Positions 24,134 to 33,961 of a stretch of 63,989 nucleotides of DNA are shown piece after piece. The stretch spans positions 71,257 through 135,245 of the forward strand of contig JALLOO010000002.1 of NCBI GenBank assembly GCA_027717985.1, written 5' to 3'. The notes beneath the pieces were generated by a model. It searched no databases. It worked only from the letters and a program-made list of their open reading frames with translations, and was not told the DNA's origin. Every line of letters starts with the position of its first letter. The first letter of the stretch is position 1. The translations under genes and the position numbers were made by a program. The stretch comes from Patescibacteria group bacterium AH-259-L05. Lineage in GTDB: Bacteria > Patescibacteriota > Patescibacteriia > UBA2591 > UBA6264.

Positions 24134-24784
24134 ATGCAAGATATTACAAAATATATTGAGCATACCAATGTGAGACCAACGGCAACCACCGTAAATATTA
24201 AAAAACTATGTCAGGAAGCAAAAAAATATAGTTTTTATGCAGTGTGCGTGAGCCCTATTTACGTTGCATTAGCGAAAAAAAAATTATTAAAAACAAATAT
24301 TGCTGTTGTTTGTGTAGTTGGATTTCCGCATGGAGGATCTGTCACTAAAACCAAAGTCATAGGGGCGAAGCAAGCAATAAAGGCGGGAGCTGATGAAATT
24401 GATATGACCATGAATATACAAGCGCTTAAAGATAAAAATTATAATTATGTACATGATGATATTAGTGCCGTGGCTCGGGTAGTACAAGGGAAAAAAGTGA
24501 AAGTGATTATAGAGACAGGATATTTAACACACGATGAGATAAAAAAAGCTGCCCAAATTGTAGAGGAAGCAGGGGCACATTTTGTGAAAACATGTACGGG
24601 GTATGGGCCGCGTGGTGTGCGCGTAGGCGATGTTCAATTACTTTCTCAGACATTGAAACAGATAGGCATTAAGGCGTCAGGAGGGATAGATACTTATAAA
24701 AAAGTTGTATCAATGATTAGGGCCGGTGCTGATCGTATTGGTACAAGTCATGGGCCGGAGATAATGAAATCATTAAACCATTAA
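24134..24784 (+). CDS. deoC: Deoxyribose-phosphate aldolase
   Basis: 216 residues, standard length. Key residues are visible: Asp in EIDMTMNI, Schiff-base Lys in HFVKTCTGYGPRG, and the second Lys in KASGGIDT. It cleaves 2-deoxyribose 5-phosphate to glyceraldehyde 3-phosphate and acetaldehyde, a way to recover carbon from scavenged nucleosides. The stop is 3 bases before glgA. Confidence 0.93.
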   Translation: MQDITKYIEHTNVRPTATTVNIKKLCQEAKKYSFYAVCVSPIYVALAKKKLLKTNIAVVCVVGFPHGGSVTKTKVIGAKQAIKAGADEIDMTMNIQALKDKNYNYVHDDISAVARVVQGKKVKVIIETGYLTHDEIKKAAQIVEEAGAHFVKTCTGYGPRGVRVGDVQLLSQTLKQIGIKASGGIDTYKKVVSMIRAGADRIGTSHGPEIMKSLNH

Positions 24785-24787
24785 AAC

Positions 24788-26251
24788 ATGAAGATTTTAT
24801 TTGTTGCTTCTGAATTAAATCCATTGATAAAAGTAGGAGGACTTGCTGATGTTGTTGGATCGTTAGCAAAAGAAATAAAACAATTTGGGCATGATATACG
24901 GATTATATTACCGTTTTATCAAAGTTTAAAAGAAAAAAGTTTGGATCCTTTAAAAAAAATTGCTGATATAAATATAAAGATTGAAGGAAGCGATGAGCCC
25001 GTCTTAGTATATCAGACTATACTTGATCACATCCCCCTCTATCTTATTAAAAACGACTCATATATAACCAATGGCGATATATATTTAGAAGTCAGTGAAT
25101 TTTCGTCTATAGCTCGATTTTTATTTTTTTCACAAGCAGCGGTAGAGCTGTTAGGGGAAATTGATTGGCAGCCAGATATTATTCACGTTCATGACTGGCA
25201 AACAGGCATCATACCGCTTCTTATTAAAATCAAGGGGTTCCCTATTAAAACGGTATTTACGATTCATAATTTACTTATTCAGGGCCAATGGAATTATAAA
25301 CAGAGTTTAGACTTTTTAGGACTTACGGGCGATGAGATTTCGTCGTTAAAACAAACAAAACAAGGTTTGTATGGCAAAGATCTTAATATTGTTCAGCAGG
25401 CGCTTTTAAATGCAGATGTGATTACGACGGTCAGTCCACAGTATGCCAAGGAAATAAAAACAGATTCATCATATGCCCGTGGTCTAGATACAGAGATTGT
25501 AAAGCGAGCAGATGATATATATGGGATTCTTAATGGCATTGATACGTATGCATTCAATCCAAAAAGTGATCCATATATACCAAAACAGTACTCAATTAAA
25601 ACACTTGATGATAAAGGAGAAAATAAGCTTTATTTACAAAAAAAAGCCGGTTTTAAACAGGACAAAAATATACCATTACTTGGCATGGTAACTCGCTTAG
25701 ATATACAAAAGGGCATTGATTTTCTGGCTTCTGCAGTAGACGATATGGTAGATATGGAATGCCAGATTGTTTTTTTAGGAACTGGTCAAGAAAAATATGA
25801 AAATATGCTTAAACAATGCGCTCAAAAATATCCTAAAAATGTAGCAGCATATATTCGGTTTGACGTAAAGCTTGCTCAACAAATATATGCGGGCGTAGAT
25901 ATATTTTTAATGCCATCGCGTTTTGAGCCATGCGGTTTGAGTCAGATGATTTCTATGCGCTATGGTACTATTCCAATAGTACGAGCAACTGGCGGGCTTA
26001 TTGACAGCGTAGAAAATATAACTATAAAACAAGGGTTATTTGGAAAGATAAAAAGTATTAAAGGAACTGGTTTTTGGTTTGATGCTCTTGATAAAGAAGA
26101 GTTTGTAACAACTCTTAAAAGAGTATTACATATATATTCTCAAAAAAAATTATGGCGTCAAATTCAGATCAATGCTATGAATACTGATTTTTCATGGAGA
26201 AAATCAGCTCAAAAATATATAAAATTGTACAAAAAACTTTTTCAAATCTAA
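24788..26251 (+). CDS. glgA: Glycogen synthase (GT5)
   Basis: 487 residues, full length. N-terminal KVGGLADVVGSL (ADP-glucose binding), IHVHDWQT, and the C-terminal RFEPCGLSQM with acidic catalytic motif are present. It transfers glucose from ADP-glucose to alpha-glucan. No other glycogen gene is adjacent; a RmlA-like nucleotidyltransferase lies 13 kb downstream. Three bases after deoC, so probably coupled. Confidence 0.93.
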   Translation: MKILFVASELNPLIKVGGLADVVGSLAKEIKQFGHDIRIILPFYQSLKEKSLDPLKKIADINIKIEGSDEPVLVYQTILDHIPLYLIKNDSYITNGDIYLEVSEFSSIARFLFFSQAAVELLGEIDWQPDIIHVHDWQTGIIPLLIKIKGFPIKTVFTIHNLLIQGQWNYKQSLDFLGLTGDEISSLKQTKQGLYGKDLNIVQQALLNADVITTVSPQYAKEIKTDSSYARGLDTEIVKRADDIYGILNGIDTYAFNPKSDPYIPKQYSIKTLDDKGENKLYLQKKAGFKQDKNIPLLGMVTRLDIQKGIDFLASAVDDMVDMECQIVFLGTGQEKYENMLKQCAQKYPKNVAAYIRFDVKLAQQIYAGVDIFLMPSRFEPCGLSQMISMRYGTIPIVRATGGLIDSVENITIKQGLFGKIKSIKGTGFWFDALDKEEFVTTLKRVLHIYSQKKLWRQIQINAMNTDFSWRKSAQKYIKLYKKLFQI

Positions 26252-26284
26252 TATGTTTCAAAATTTTAATGTTCTAATATTTTT

Positions 26285-26911
26285 ATGACCATAAATTGGT
26301 ACGGACAATCATGTTTTAAAATACAAGAAGGACAAAGAACAGTATTACTTGATCCCTATGGCCCAAAAAAATATGGGTTACGCGGCCCTCAACTTAAGGC
26401 ATCAGTAATTTTAGTGACTGATCCTGATGATGTAAAAGAAACTCAAAAAAAACTTAAAGAAAAAAGTTTTTTAGTGAGCGGACCTGGCGAGTATGAAGTA
26501 AAAGACATTGTTATATATGGCATTTTTTCACCGCAAAAGAAAGAGTCATTAACTATATACCATTTTGAAATAAGCGGAATCAAATTTGGTACCCTGGGGG
26601 AGATTGATAGAGCGCTTACCGATGAAGAACTTGAATCCTTAGATGGTGTAGAAGTTTTATTTGTTCCAGTCGGCGGAAAAACAGTAATGAGTGGTAAGGG
26701 CGCGATTGAAATTATTAATGCGCTTGAACCAAAGTTGGCAATCCCAACGTGTTTTAAAATTCCCAAGCTTAAAGCTGATTTATTTTCAGTGAGTCCGTTT
26801 TTAAAAGAGGTAGGGAAAAAACAAGTAGAAAAAATGAATAAATTAACCCTTAAAAGATCATCCTTGCCGCGCGAGGGAACAAAAATTGTAGTGTTACAGT
26901 CAGGAGGGTAA
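26285..26911 (+). CDS. MBL-fold protein with lost metal site
   Basis: 208 residues resembling UlaG-type metallo-beta-lactamase-fold hydrolases (MTINWYGQSCFKIQ, LLDPYGPK, VSGPGEYEV). The HxHxDH zinc motif that should follow ILVT reads DPDDV, so the metal ligands seem lost. A structural or regulatory role is likelier than catalysis. Part of the run leading to gyrA. Confidence 0.75.
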   Translation: MTINWYGQSCFKIQEGQRTVLLDPYGPKKYGLRGPQLKASVILVTDPDDVKETQKKLKEKSFLVSGPGEYEVKDIVIYGIFSPQKKESLTIYHFEISGIKFGTLGEIDRALTDEELESLDGVEVLFVPVGGKTVMSGKGAIEIINALEPKLAIPTCFKIPKLKADLFSVSPFLKEVGKKQVEKMNKLTLKRSSLPREGTKIVVLQSGG

Positions 26912-26918
26912 AAAAATT

Positions 26919-27209
26919 ATGGCAAATAAAGATAAAATCCCCTGGTATTTAGCATGGATAATTGGCATTATTATTTTTGTCACATGGTTTTTTAATCTGG
27001 ACTACCTTTGGAAAGGAAAGCAAAGCGCAGATTCATTTATGATATCAATTAAAGAAGCGATTTCTGAAGTGTTAAAAGGCTTTAAGGAAACAGGACAGGC
27101 GTTGCAATCATCAGATCCAACAGACTCTCCCTTGCCATTAGATAAAGAAAAATTAGATAAGTTAAAAGAAAAAATATTACAAAATGTCCAAGAAGAAATC
27201 ACAAAATAA
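26919..27209 (+). CDS. Single-span membrane protein, function unknown
   Basis: 96 residues: one hydrophobic helix ([17 protein letters not shown], about 9-25) and a charged, coiled C-terminal half. It lies 7 bases after the MBL gene and its last 26 bases overlap the start of gyrA, suggesting translational coupling. Confidence 0.6.
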   Translation: MANKDKIPWYLAWIIGIIIFVTWFFNLDYLWKGKQSADSFMISIKEAISEVLKGFKETGQALQSSDPTDSPLPLDKEKLDKLKEKILQNVQEEITK

Positions 27210-29694
27210 GTCTCCTCAGACAGAAAAGAATACTAATGAGCTAAAAGAGGTTATTGAGCCCGTAGGCCTTGAAAACGAGGTTCAGCTTTCATATATTGAC
27301 TATGCAATGAGCGTGATTGTATCTCGTGCTTTGCCTGATGTTCGAGATGGATTAAAGCCAGTACACCGACGTATTCTCTATGCCATGCACGAGATGGGGC
27401 TTAAACATAGTGCAAAATATAGAAAATCAGCTACGGTTGTGGGATCGGTAATTGGGCGTTATCATCCACACGGCGATCAAGCTATTTATGATTCACTTGT
27501 TCGTATGGCTCAAGATTTTTCTTTGCGTTATCCCTTAATTGATGGTCAAGGTAATTTTGGAAGTGTCGATGGGGACCGTGCTGCCGCTTATAGGTATACG
27601 GAAGCGCGTTTGACTCCTTTGGCCGAAGAAATGCTTGCTGATATTGAACAAGAAACAGTTAATTTTATGCCGAATTACGATACTACTACGGAGGAGCCGC
27701 AGGTTTTGCCTGCAAAACTGCCAAATTTATTACTCAACGGTTCAATGGGAATTGCGGTTGGTATGGCTACCAATATTCCGCCGCATAATCTTATTGAAGT
27801 ATGCGATGCCATTGTTCATTTAATTGATCATCCCAAGGCAGAGATGGATGATTTATTTGAATTTATACAAGGGCCTGATTTTCCAACCGGTGGTATTATT
27901 TTCGACTTCGAAGCAATTAAAAGTGCGTATGCCTTAGGCAAGGGAGGGATTGTGGTACGCGCAAAAACAGATATTGTTGAACGCGCTCAAAATCACTATC
28001 AGATTATAGTGCATGAACTGCCCTATGTTATTAATAAGACATCGCTTTTGACTCGGATTGCTGATTTGGTAAGAGATAAAAAGTTGCAAGACATTAAAGA
28101 TATCCGCGATGAGTCTGGCAAAGAAGGAACGCGGATTGTATTTGAGCTTAAAAAAGGAGCTATTCCGCAGAAAATATTAAACCAACTGTTTAAACTCACC
28201 GAACTTCAGCAAACATTTCATATGAACATGATTTCATTAGTGGATGGTATTCAACCGAAGGCATTAGGGCTTAAACCAATGTTAGAAGAGTATATAGAGC
28301 ATCGGAAAACAGTGGTGTTGCGGAGAACTGAATATAATTTACGGGTGACAAAACAACGAATTCATATATTAAATGGGCTTAAAATAGCGATTGATCATAT
28401 TGATGCAGTTATCAAATTAATTAAGCAGTCAAAAGATCGCGAGGCTGCCAAGACTAACATACTAAAACGATATAAATTAACCGAAGTTCAGGCAGATGCT
28501 ATTTTAGATATGCGGCTTCATCAACTCGCAAATGCCGATAGAAATAAAGTATTAGAAGAATTAAAAGAAAAAAGAAAGTTAGCGCGTGAGTTAAAACAAA
28601 TTTTAGATCAGCCCAAAATAGTGCTTCAAATAATCAAACATGAGCTTAAAGAGCTAAAAGAAAAATATGGAGATGAGCGTCGAACTAAGGCGGTAAAGAG
28701 CGGTGTAGAAAAGTTTAAAGAAGAAGATTTAATTTCTGATGAGCCAGCGGTAATTATTCTTACGCGCGACAACTATATTAAACGATTATCTCCAAAAAGT
28801 TTTAAAACACAAGTTCGTGGTGGAAAGGGCGTAGCAGGTTTGAGTATAAAAGAAGAAGATAGGGTCTTACATTTGATTACGACAACCACGCATGCAAACT
28901 TGTTATTTTTTACAACCAAAGGAAGAGTATTTCAATTAAAAGCATATGATATAGAGCAGGCAACACGGATTGCAAAAGGAAAGGCGCTGGTTAATTTTTT
29001 AGAAATAGCTCAGAACGAAAAGGTTTCGGTGATTTTACCTGTTTCAGACTTTAAAGAATATGAGTATTTGGTAATGGTGACAAAACATGGCGTGACTAAG
29101 AAAGTGCCGCTTGAAGCATTTCAAAATGTAAGACGATCAGGACTTATTGCATTGAAGCTTAAGAGTGGTGATGTACTAAACTGGGTTAAGCCAGTAAATA
29201 AAAGGGACGAGCTGGTATTAGTTTCTGCAGGCGGGAAAGCAATTCGATTTAAAGATAAAGATTTGCGGCCAATGGGCCGTGTTGCTGCGGGGGTTCGAGG
29301 TATGAGGCTAAAAAAAGATGATGTTATCGTTGGCATGGGTGTTGTTCCCGCTTCTGCCAAGGCTCGGGATACGTATAAGCTTCTTGTTATTACTGAGCAT
29401 GGGCATGGCAAGATGTCTGAAATTAAACATTATCGGATCCAAACACGAGGAGGAGTTGGTATTAAAACAGCTAATATATCTGATAACGTTGGCAAAATTG
29501 TTGGTGCTATTGTGATAAGTGAAAAAAGTCTTCCTTCGTATATTTCTGGTGATCTTATGTTGGTATCTCGCCTTGGACAAATAATCCGTTTGCCGCTTAA
29601 AAGTGTTCCGACCATGGGGCGTGCAACACAAGGGGTAAAGTTAATGAGATTTAAACAAAAAAATGATAAAGTAAGTTCATTTAACCTTATATGA
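27184..29694 (+). CDS. gyrA: DNA gyrase subunit A
   Basis: 836 residues. The catalytic Tyr is in [10 protein letters not shown] (about 138), and the GyrA box appears as QVRGGKG, which identifies gyrase rather than topoisomerase IV. The quinolone region reads [12 protein letters not shown], with Gln (about 99) where E. coli has Ser83 and Asp kept at the Asp87 position. The C-terminal beta-pinwheel repeats (RGGxGxK, RAAxGVRGM) are complete. gyrB is not in this window. The start overlaps the preceding gene; the pcm start overlaps its stop by ATGA. Confidence 0.95.
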   Translation: MSKKKSQNKSPQTEKNTNELKEVIEPVGLENEVQLSYIDYAMSVIVSRALPDVRDGLKPVHRRILYAMHEMGLKHSAKYRKSATVVGSVIGRYHPHGDQAIYDSLVRMAQDFSLRYPLIDGQGNFGSVDGDRAAAYRYTEARLTPLAEEMLADIEQETVNFMPNYDTTTEEPQVLPAKLPNLLLNGSMGIAVGMATNIPPHNLIEVCDAIVHLIDHPKAEMDDLFEFIQGPDFPTGGIIFDFEAIKSAYALGKGGIVVRAKTDIVERAQNHYQIIVHELPYVINKTSLLTRIADLVRDKKLQDIKDIRDESGKEGTRIVFELKKGAIPQKILNQLFKLTELQQTFHMNMISLVDGIQPKALGLKPMLEEYIEHRKTVVLRRTEYNLRVTKQRIHILNGLKIAIDHIDAVIKLIKQSKDREAAKTNILKRYKLTEVQADAILDMRLHQLANADRNKVLEELKEKRKLARELKQILDQPKIVLQIIKHELKELKEKYGDERRTKAVKSGVEKFKEEDLISDEPAVIILTRDNYIKRLSPKSFKTQVRGGKGVAGLSIKEEDRVLHLITTTTHANLLFFTTKGRVFQLKAYDIEQATRIAKGKALVNFLEIAQNEKVSVILPVSDFKEYEYLVMVTKHGVTKKVPLEAFQNVRRSGLIALKLKSGDVLNWVKPVNKRDELVLVSAGGKAIRFKDKDLRPMGRVAAGVRGMRLKKDDVIVGMGVVPASAKARDTYKLLVITEHGHGKMSEIKHYRIQTRGGVGIKTANISDNVGKIVGAIVISEKSLPSYISGDLMLVSRLGQIIRLPLKSVPTMGRATQGVKLMRFKQKNDKVSSFNLI

Positions 29695-30323
29695 CAAGCT
29701 TAATTCAACAGCTTATTAATCAAGGATATTTAAAAACGCCTGAGATTATCTCTGCATTTCGTCGCATCAAGCGCGAGGATTTTACAATCCCTGAGTTAAA
29801 ACATGAGGCAGAACAAAATTATCCTCTTTCTATTGGCTATCAGCAAACCATTTCTCAGCCGTTGACTGTTGCGTTTATGTTGGAGCTCTTAGATCCCCAT
29901 AAGGGACACACTATTTTAGATGTAGGGAGTGGATCAGGATGGACTACTGCGTTACTGAGTGAGATTGTAGGTGAGGACGGGAACGTATATGCCTTAGAAA
30001 GAATCCCAGAACTGACAGAGTTTGGGGAAGACAATACACGTAAATATAATTTTGTTGCATCAAAACGAGCAGTCTTTATTACCGGCGATGGTTCAAAAGG
30101 ATTGAAAGAAAAAGCGCCGTTTGATAGAATTCATGTCGCCGCAGCTGCGCCAAAAGTACCCAAGGATCTTTGTGATCAGTTAAAGATTGGCGGAAAACTT
30201 GTGATTCCTGAAGGAGCAGACATGCAAAATATTGTACTTATAGAAAAAGTAGATAAACATGAATTAAGGCGACAAGAATTCCCCGGATTTGCTTTTGTTC
30301 CCTTGGTAAGTGATAAAAAATAA
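29691..30323 (+). CDS. pcm: Protein-L-isoaspartate O-methyltransferase
   Basis: 210 residues with the family signature [19 protein letters not shown] and SAM motif [15 protein letters not shown], then the GDGSKGL segment. It methylates isoaspartyl residues to start protein repair. Coupled to gyrA by a 4-base overlap. Confidence 0.93.
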   Translation: MTSLIQQLINQGYLKTPEIISAFRRIKREDFTIPELKHEAEQNYPLSIGYQQTISQPLTVAFMLELLDPHKGHTILDVGSGSGWTTALLSEIVGEDGNVYALERIPELTEFGEDNTRKYNFVASKRAVFITGDGSKGLKEKAPFDRIHVAAAAPKVPKDLCDQLKIGGKLVIPEGADMQNIVLIEKVDKHELRRQEFPGFAFVPLVSDKK

Positions 30324-30400
30324 TGTCACACCTTTTTTGTCATTTCACCTTCCTCCCTCGTCATTTCGAGGATATAGTTCAAGAGATCCCATAAAACAAT
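30324..30400. repeat. Degraded TGTCAT-type repeat between genes
   Basis: TTTTTTGTCATTTCACC and CCTCGTCATTTCGAGG, the same word family as the palindromic elements elsewhere in the window. Confidence 0.45.
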
Positions 30401-30409
30401 TTATTTATA

Positions 30410-32335
30410 ATGATTTCTAAAAAATGGCTTAATCTATTTTATGTAAGTGTAGCAATTTTATGTGGATTGATACTTTTTACGATTTTGTACTCACTCTCTA
30501 TTGATAAATCAAAATTTGAATATGCAGATGAATTATTAATTAAGCTAAAAACCAGTAATACAATTTATAAAATCAAAGGACGCGGAATGAATATAAAAGA
30601 ATGGCATAATGTTATCTCTACATGGGAAGAGGCAGAATATATAGAGCCAAATGTTTATTTTCACATTTCATATATCCCGCGAGATAATTTTTATCATGAA
30701 CAATGGTATTTAGATAAAATACAAGCACCACAGGCATGGGATTTAACAAAAGGGGGAAGTGAAGACGTTGTTATTGCGGTGCTAGATACAGGCGTCGATG
30801 TCAACCATCCTGACTTAAAAGATAATATATGGGTAAATGTTGATGAAATACGGGGCGATGGGATAGATAATGATAATAATGGATATGTTGATGATTATTA
30901 TGGGTGGGATTTTGTACGTAACAGTCCTGATCCACGGCCTAAGTTTGATGAGTCATATACTGAAAATGGTATTCATCACGGCACCTTGGTTGCTGGAATT
31001 GCAGCAGCGGTAGGAGATAATGTTGAGGGAGTGGCTGGCCTTTCATATAAAAGTAAGGTTATGCCGTTGCGCGTTTTAAATAGTGAAGGCAATGGAAGTG
31101 TAGATCATGTAATTAAGGCAGTGAATTATGCTATTGATAATGGGGCAAAGATTATTAATTTAAGTTTTGTCGGAACCAGTAAAAGCTATTTTTTAAGTGA
31201 GGCAGTACAATTAGCATGGCAAAAAGGTATTTTAATTGTTGCTGCAGCAGGAAATGAAACTGCTGGGCAGCCAACTGATTTAAACAAGAATCCGAATTAT
31301 CCCATTTGTTTAGATAAAGACGAGGACGAAAATTTTATTATTGGTGTCGCTGCGGTTGATAGCGCAGATAAAAAAGCAATTTTTTCTGATTATGGATCTG
31401 ATTGCGTTGATATTTCTGCTCCAGGGACACGAATCTATGGTACGTTGGTATATAACCCTTCTTATGAGAATTATGATGAATATTATGGAGGATATTGGTC
31501 AGGAACTTCAATTGCCGCACCATTAGTTTCTGGCCTTGCTTCATTAGTGTTTGCTATTAACCCTTTATTTTCTCATAAGCAAGTGCAAGATTTTATTTTA
31601 TCGCAAGCCGATGATATTGATGCAAAAAATCCTCAGTATTCTGGGCAACTAGGGAGCGGAAGAATTAACGCGTATAATACGGTGAAGCACGCACATGAGC
31701 AATTAGGGGGGTTGCCGCAATCATATTATATTATCACCGGTGCTGGGTTTGGAGGCGGACCTCATGTGAGAGTGTTTGACTCCGCCGGATTGCCGGTGAG
31801 CAGTTTCTTTGCCTATGACGAGCGGTTTTCAGGTGGTGTCTCAGTTGCCGCTGGTGATGTTGATGGTGATGGGAAGGATGAAATCATCACGGGCGCAGGT
31901 CCTACCGGTGGTCCTCATGTGAGAGTATTTGATGGGAGTGGCAATGTGAAGTTTCATTTTTTTGCGTTTAATAAAAACTTTTTTGGAGGTATTCGCGTTT
32001 CTTCGGGCGATGTTGATGGTGATGGGAAAGACGAAATCATCACGGGCGTAGCTTCAGGAGCTTCTTCGTATATGAGAGTATTTAATGCCGAGTTTTTATT
32101 ATTGCGGCTTCAGTTTTTAGCATATGATAAAGATTTTTATCATGGGGCCACTATTGCAGCAGCTGATTTTGATGGAGATGGATCGGTTGAGATTGTTACC
32201 GGCCCCCAAAGCAATCATGGACCGCAAGTACGCGTATTTGATTTTTGGGGGAATCAGCTTTCTCAATTTTATTCATATGCACGTCAGTTTAAGGGAGGAG
32301 TGAATCTTGCAACCATGAGAACACAAGGATATTAG
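30410..32335 (+). CDS. Secreted subtilisin-like serine protease (S8) with FG-GAP repeats
   Basis: 641 residues. Residues 10-30 form a signal or membrane anchor; a short prodomain follows. The S8 triad is Asp in VLDTGVDVNHPDL, His in GIHHGTLVAGIAA and Ser in SGTSIAAPLVSG. The C-terminal 200 residues hold three FG-GAP/VCBS-type repeats with Asp-rich calcium loops (DVDGDGKDEIITG twice, DFDGDGSVEIVTG). The layout suggests a surface protease with a beta-propeller-like adhesion module. The nearly identical repeats hint at recent duplication. Confidence 0.9.
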   Translation: MISKKWLNLFYVSVAILCGLILFTILYSLSIDKSKFEYADELLIKLKTSNTIYKIKGRGMNIKEWHNVISTWEEAEYIEPNVYFHISYIPRDNFYHEQWYLDKIQAPQAWDLTKGGSEDVVIAVLDTGVDVNHPDLKDNIWVNVDEIRGDGIDNDNNGYVDDYYGWDFVRNSPDPRPKFDESYTENGIHHGTLVAGIAAAVGDNVEGVAGLSYKSKVMPLRVLNSEGNGSVDHVIKAVNYAIDNGAKIINLSFVGTSKSYFLSEAVQLAWQKGILIVAAAGNETAGQPTDLNKNPNYPICLDKDEDENFIIGVAAVDSADKKAIFSDYGSDCVDISAPGTRIYGTLVYNPSYENYDEYYGGYWSGTSIAAPLVSGLASLVFAINPLFSHKQVQDFILSQADDIDAKNPQYSGQLGSGRINAYNTVKHAHEQLGGLPQSYYIITGAGFGGGPHVRVFDSAGLPVSSFFAYDERFSGGVSVAAGDVDGDGKDEIITGAGPTGGPHVRVFDGSGNVKFHFFAFNKNFFGGIRVSSGDVDGDGKDEIITGVASGASSYMRVFNAEFLLLRLQFLAYDKDFYHGATIAAADFDGDGSVEIVTGPQSNHGPQVRVFDFWGNQLSQFYSYARQFKGGVNLATMRTQGY

Positions 32336-32360
32336 ATTTAAGATTTAAAAATTAAGAATT

Positions 32361-33287
32361 ATGACAAAGTCGGAGATACGCAAAGACTATTTTCTAGACA
32401 AATATGTGATTATAACGCCTCGTCGTAGTAAGCGACCGCGTGGTGTTATGGCAAAAACAACGTTTAAAAGAACAAGTGAGTGTCCGTTTTGCCCAGCGTA
32501 TGTAGAGAAAAATCTTGTTATCAAATCGTATCCCACAAAAGACAAAACGTTTCCGTGGTCTATTATGGTATTAAAAAATAAGTATCCGGTTGTCACATAC
32601 GATAATGATAAAGCATATGGAGAGCATGAAGTGCTTATTGAGACGCCGCGTCATGGTGAAGAGTTGTCTCAGTTAAGCGTTTCAAGAATTGTCGCAATGC
32701 TTGAGGCGTTTAAAGACAGGACAAGAAAGATAAGTAAAATTAAAAATATTGACTATATTTTGATTTTTAAAAATGAAGGAGGAAAAGCAGGCGCGACACT
32801 TGCACATGCGCATTGCCAAATTTTTGCATCTCAGCTTTTGCCACCAGACTTATCTCAAGAGTTTGTGGCAATGGAGAAGTATCATCGTACTCATCGCCGG
32901 TGCCCGTATTGTGATATTATAAGTAAAGAAGAGAAAAGTTCTCGTAAAATTTATGCTGATGAATATATTGTTGCATTTGCGCCGTATGCATCCCAATATC
33001 ATTATGAAACATGGATTTTGCCGCGGCGGCATGTTGATAATATTGTTGGGTTCAAGAGTGAAGAAACAAAATATTTCGCAAAAGCGTTGAAGGGTATTTT
33101 AGAAAAAATTTATAACAAAGGACTTTCATATAATTTTTTCCTTCATCAGGTTATCTCGAAACAGAATCAACATTTTTATTTAAAAATCCAGCCGCGTGAA
33201 TCAGTCTGGGCTGGGATAGAGCTGGGGGCAGGTATTGTGGTAAATTCTATCGCACCAGAAGAAGCTGCAAAATACCTTAGGTTATAA
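32361..33287 (+). CDS. galT: Galactose-1-phosphate uridylyltransferase family
   Basis: 308 residues. The catalytic HxHxQ motif appears as HAHCQIF; zinc-like pairs CPFC and CPYC are present; HYETWILPRRHV matches the C-terminal part. It exchanges UMP between UDP-glucose and galactose 1-phosphate. The ADP-glucose phosphorylase-like members of this family cannot be excluded. Confidence 0.87.
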   Translation: MTKSEIRKDYFLDKYVIITPRRSKRPRGVMAKTTFKRTSECPFCPAYVEKNLVIKSYPTKDKTFPWSIMVLKNKYPVVTYDNDKAYGEHEVLIETPRHGEELSQLSVSRIVAMLEAFKDRTRKISKIKNIDYILIFKNEGGKAGATLAHAHCQIFASQLLPPDLSQEFVAMEKYHRTHRRCPYCDIISKEEKSSRKIYADEYIVAFAPYASQYHYETWILPRRHVDNIVGFKSEETKYFAKALKGILEKIYNKGLSYNFFLHQVISKQNQHFYLKIQPRESVWAGIELGAGIVVNSIAPEEAAKYLRL

Positions 33288-33322
33288 AATTACAAGAATG
33301 TAAATTGTTTTAAGAAAATTTT

Positions 33323-33826
33323 ATGAAATTATCTTGGAAAAAAATAACATCATTGCCTCCCCATGTCTTAGAAAAAGATACAGAAGAGGTAGAGGTAGTT
33401 TATAAAGAGAAAAAAAAAGAAAAACAAAAGTTTTCTCGTAAAAAGAAAGATAAGGAAGTAGCGCCAGAAGAATGGCTGCCCGAATCGAATCAAGAACAGT
33501 TAGTGGTTGATATTTATGATGATGAGGAGAAAAATATCCTCATGCTTCAATCAACAATTGCAGGAGTAAGGACTGAAGCTCTTGATATTACAGTTGAACC
33601 AGATTTAATTGTTATCCGAGGGAAGCGGGAAAAAGAAAAAATCAAGGAATCACACCATTATTATTATCAAGAATGTTTTTGGGGGAATTTTTCTCGTACC
33701 TTAGTACTGCCCGTTCGTATTATGCCAGACAAAGTAAAGGCAAGTTTAAAAAACGGAATTTTAACTGTTATTTTACCAAAAGCAGAAGAGGATAAGGGAA
33801 GTGGGAAGGTTGAGGTAGAAGAATAG
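33323..33826 (+). CDS. Hsp20/alpha-crystallin family small heat shock protein
   Basis: 167 residues. A Lys/Glu-rich N-terminal arm of about 55 residues precedes the alpha-crystallin domain (LVVDIYDDEEKNILMLQSTI, DLIVIRGKRE, and the closing ASLKNGILTVILPK). It acts as an ATP-independent holdase. No heat-shock promoter or CIRCE element is visible upstream. Confidence 0.88.
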   Translation: MKLSWKKITSLPPHVLEKDTEEVEVVYKEKKKEKQKFSRKKKDKEVAPEEWLPESNQEQLVVDIYDDEEKNILMLQSTIAGVRTEALDITVEPDLIVIRGKREKEKIKESHHYYYQECFWGNFSRTLVLPVRIMPDKVKASLKNGILTVILPKAEEDKGSGKVEVEE

Positions 33827-33961
33827 ATAGAAAAATTTCTAATATTTAATTGTCTAACACCCAAAAAAATTTTTAAAAATTAGGATTTAAGAATTAGTAA
33901 TTGGAGCGGTAGGTCCGATGTAGATCGGACTGAAGCGACACCTATGGGTCATATTAATTTA

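Noticed and set aside
29692-29694. UGA recoded as glycine, as in Gracilibacteria
   Set aside because: UGA ends gyrA, rplS and other full-length genes at the expected length.
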